Part shown: positions 5,412 to 5,579 of the stretch, in pieces
Position numbering within the stretch: the stretch's first letter is position 1
Layout: each line of letters starts with the position of its first letter
The notes under the pieces: generated by a model
Told to the model about the DNA's origin: nothing
The model's database searches: none
The model's input: the letters and a program-made list of their open reading frames with translations, nothing else
NCBI GenBank assembly: GCA_002452635.1
Contig: DKEU01000034.1
Span: 1 to 5,579 of the forward strand
Length of the DNA stretch: 5,579 nt
Reading direction: 5' to 3'
DNA from: Desulfovibrionaceae bacterium UBA6814
Lineage (GTDB): Bacteria > Desulfobacterota > Desulfovibrionia > Desulfovibrionales > Desulfovibrionaceae
Position numbers and translations under genes: made by a program

Positions 5412-5579
5412 CGCTTGCGCAGCACCCTTCGGTCACCCACCCGGACCGTGATCTTCTCCTTGTCCAGGTACTCCAGGAAGGGAATGGCGTACTTGCGGGT
5501 GAGGCCTCCCACCTCCTTGAACTCGGGCGCGCCCATGTCCTCGTGGCTGGCCAGGTAGTCCTCCACCCGCTGCCGGAGG
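5408..5579 (-). CDS. selB: SelB C-terminus (selenocysteine elongation factor), partial
   Basis: Reading leftward from the right edge, 56 residues end at a TAG (plus-strand CTA at 5408-5410); the gene is cut by the window edge. They read LRQRVEDYLASHEDMGAPEF, then KEVGGLTRKYAIPFLEYLDK, then EKITVRVGDRRVLRKR. The GLTRKYAIPFLEYLDK...TVRVGDRRVLRK pattern is characteristic of the last winged-helix domain of bacterial SelB, which binds the SECIS hairpin of selenoprotein mRNAs. SelB as a whole is a GTPase that delivers Sec-tRNA to UGA codons; its GTPase domains lie outside this window. The gene converges on the membrane-protein gene, and the two stops share the bases CTAG. The main alternative is another winged-helix protein, which I consider unlikely. 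Confidence 0.85.
   Translation of the reverse strand, partial: LRQRVEDYLASHEDMGAPEFKEVGGLTRKYAIPFLEYLDKEKITVRVGDRRVLRKR

Noticed and set aside
1..5579. CRISPR arrays, tRNA or rRNA genes, insertion sequences
   Set aside because: No regularly spaced repeats, tRNA-like folds or transposase coding were seen.

Overview
The window is high-GC DNA (mostly G/C at third codon positions) with long spurious reading frames opposite the real genes. The gene set suggests a Gram-negative, probably a Desulfovibrio-like member of the Desulfobacterota. It combines a Sec-exported periplasmic binding protein, a membrane histidine kinase whose dimerisation domain has a longer spacer than usual, a PilT-family ATPase and SelB. 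The taxonomic call is inference from protein style; SelB only shows that the organism very likely makes selenoproteins.

Layout, left to right. (1) 1-104 is non-coding and carries palindromic, REP-like sequence: a perfect 20-bp palindrome and two inverted copies of a 10-bp block. (2) 105-1319, minus strand: a PilT-like secretion/retraction ATPase, best started at an internal GTG with a strong ribosome binding site. (3) 1320-1533: an unusually AT-rich divergent intergenic region with two near-identical 11-bp direct repeats and an imperfect inverted repeat that brackets the next gene's start codon. (4) 1534-2799, plus strand: a periplasmic amino-acid-type (Peripla_BP_6/LivJ-like) binding protein. 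(5) 2796-4664, plus strand: a sensor histidine kinase (two TM segments, periplasmic domain, HAMP, PAS, HisKA, HATPase_c), overlapping the previous gene by 4 nt. (6) 4785-5411, plus strand: an unrecognised coiled-coil/membrane protein with a CxxC...WC cysteine pattern. (7) 5408 to the right edge, minus strand: the C-terminus of SelB, convergent with gene 6 and overlapping it by the 4 bases CTAG.

The most informative unit is the binding-protein/kinase pair. No permease or ATPase genes accompany the binding protein, and its translation is coupled to a kinase with a periplasmic domain. The simplest reading is that the binding protein presents a ligand to the kinase rather than feeding a transporter. 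No response regulator lies in the window, so the output is unknown. The PilT-like ATPase, the membrane protein and SelB have no evident link to this pair.
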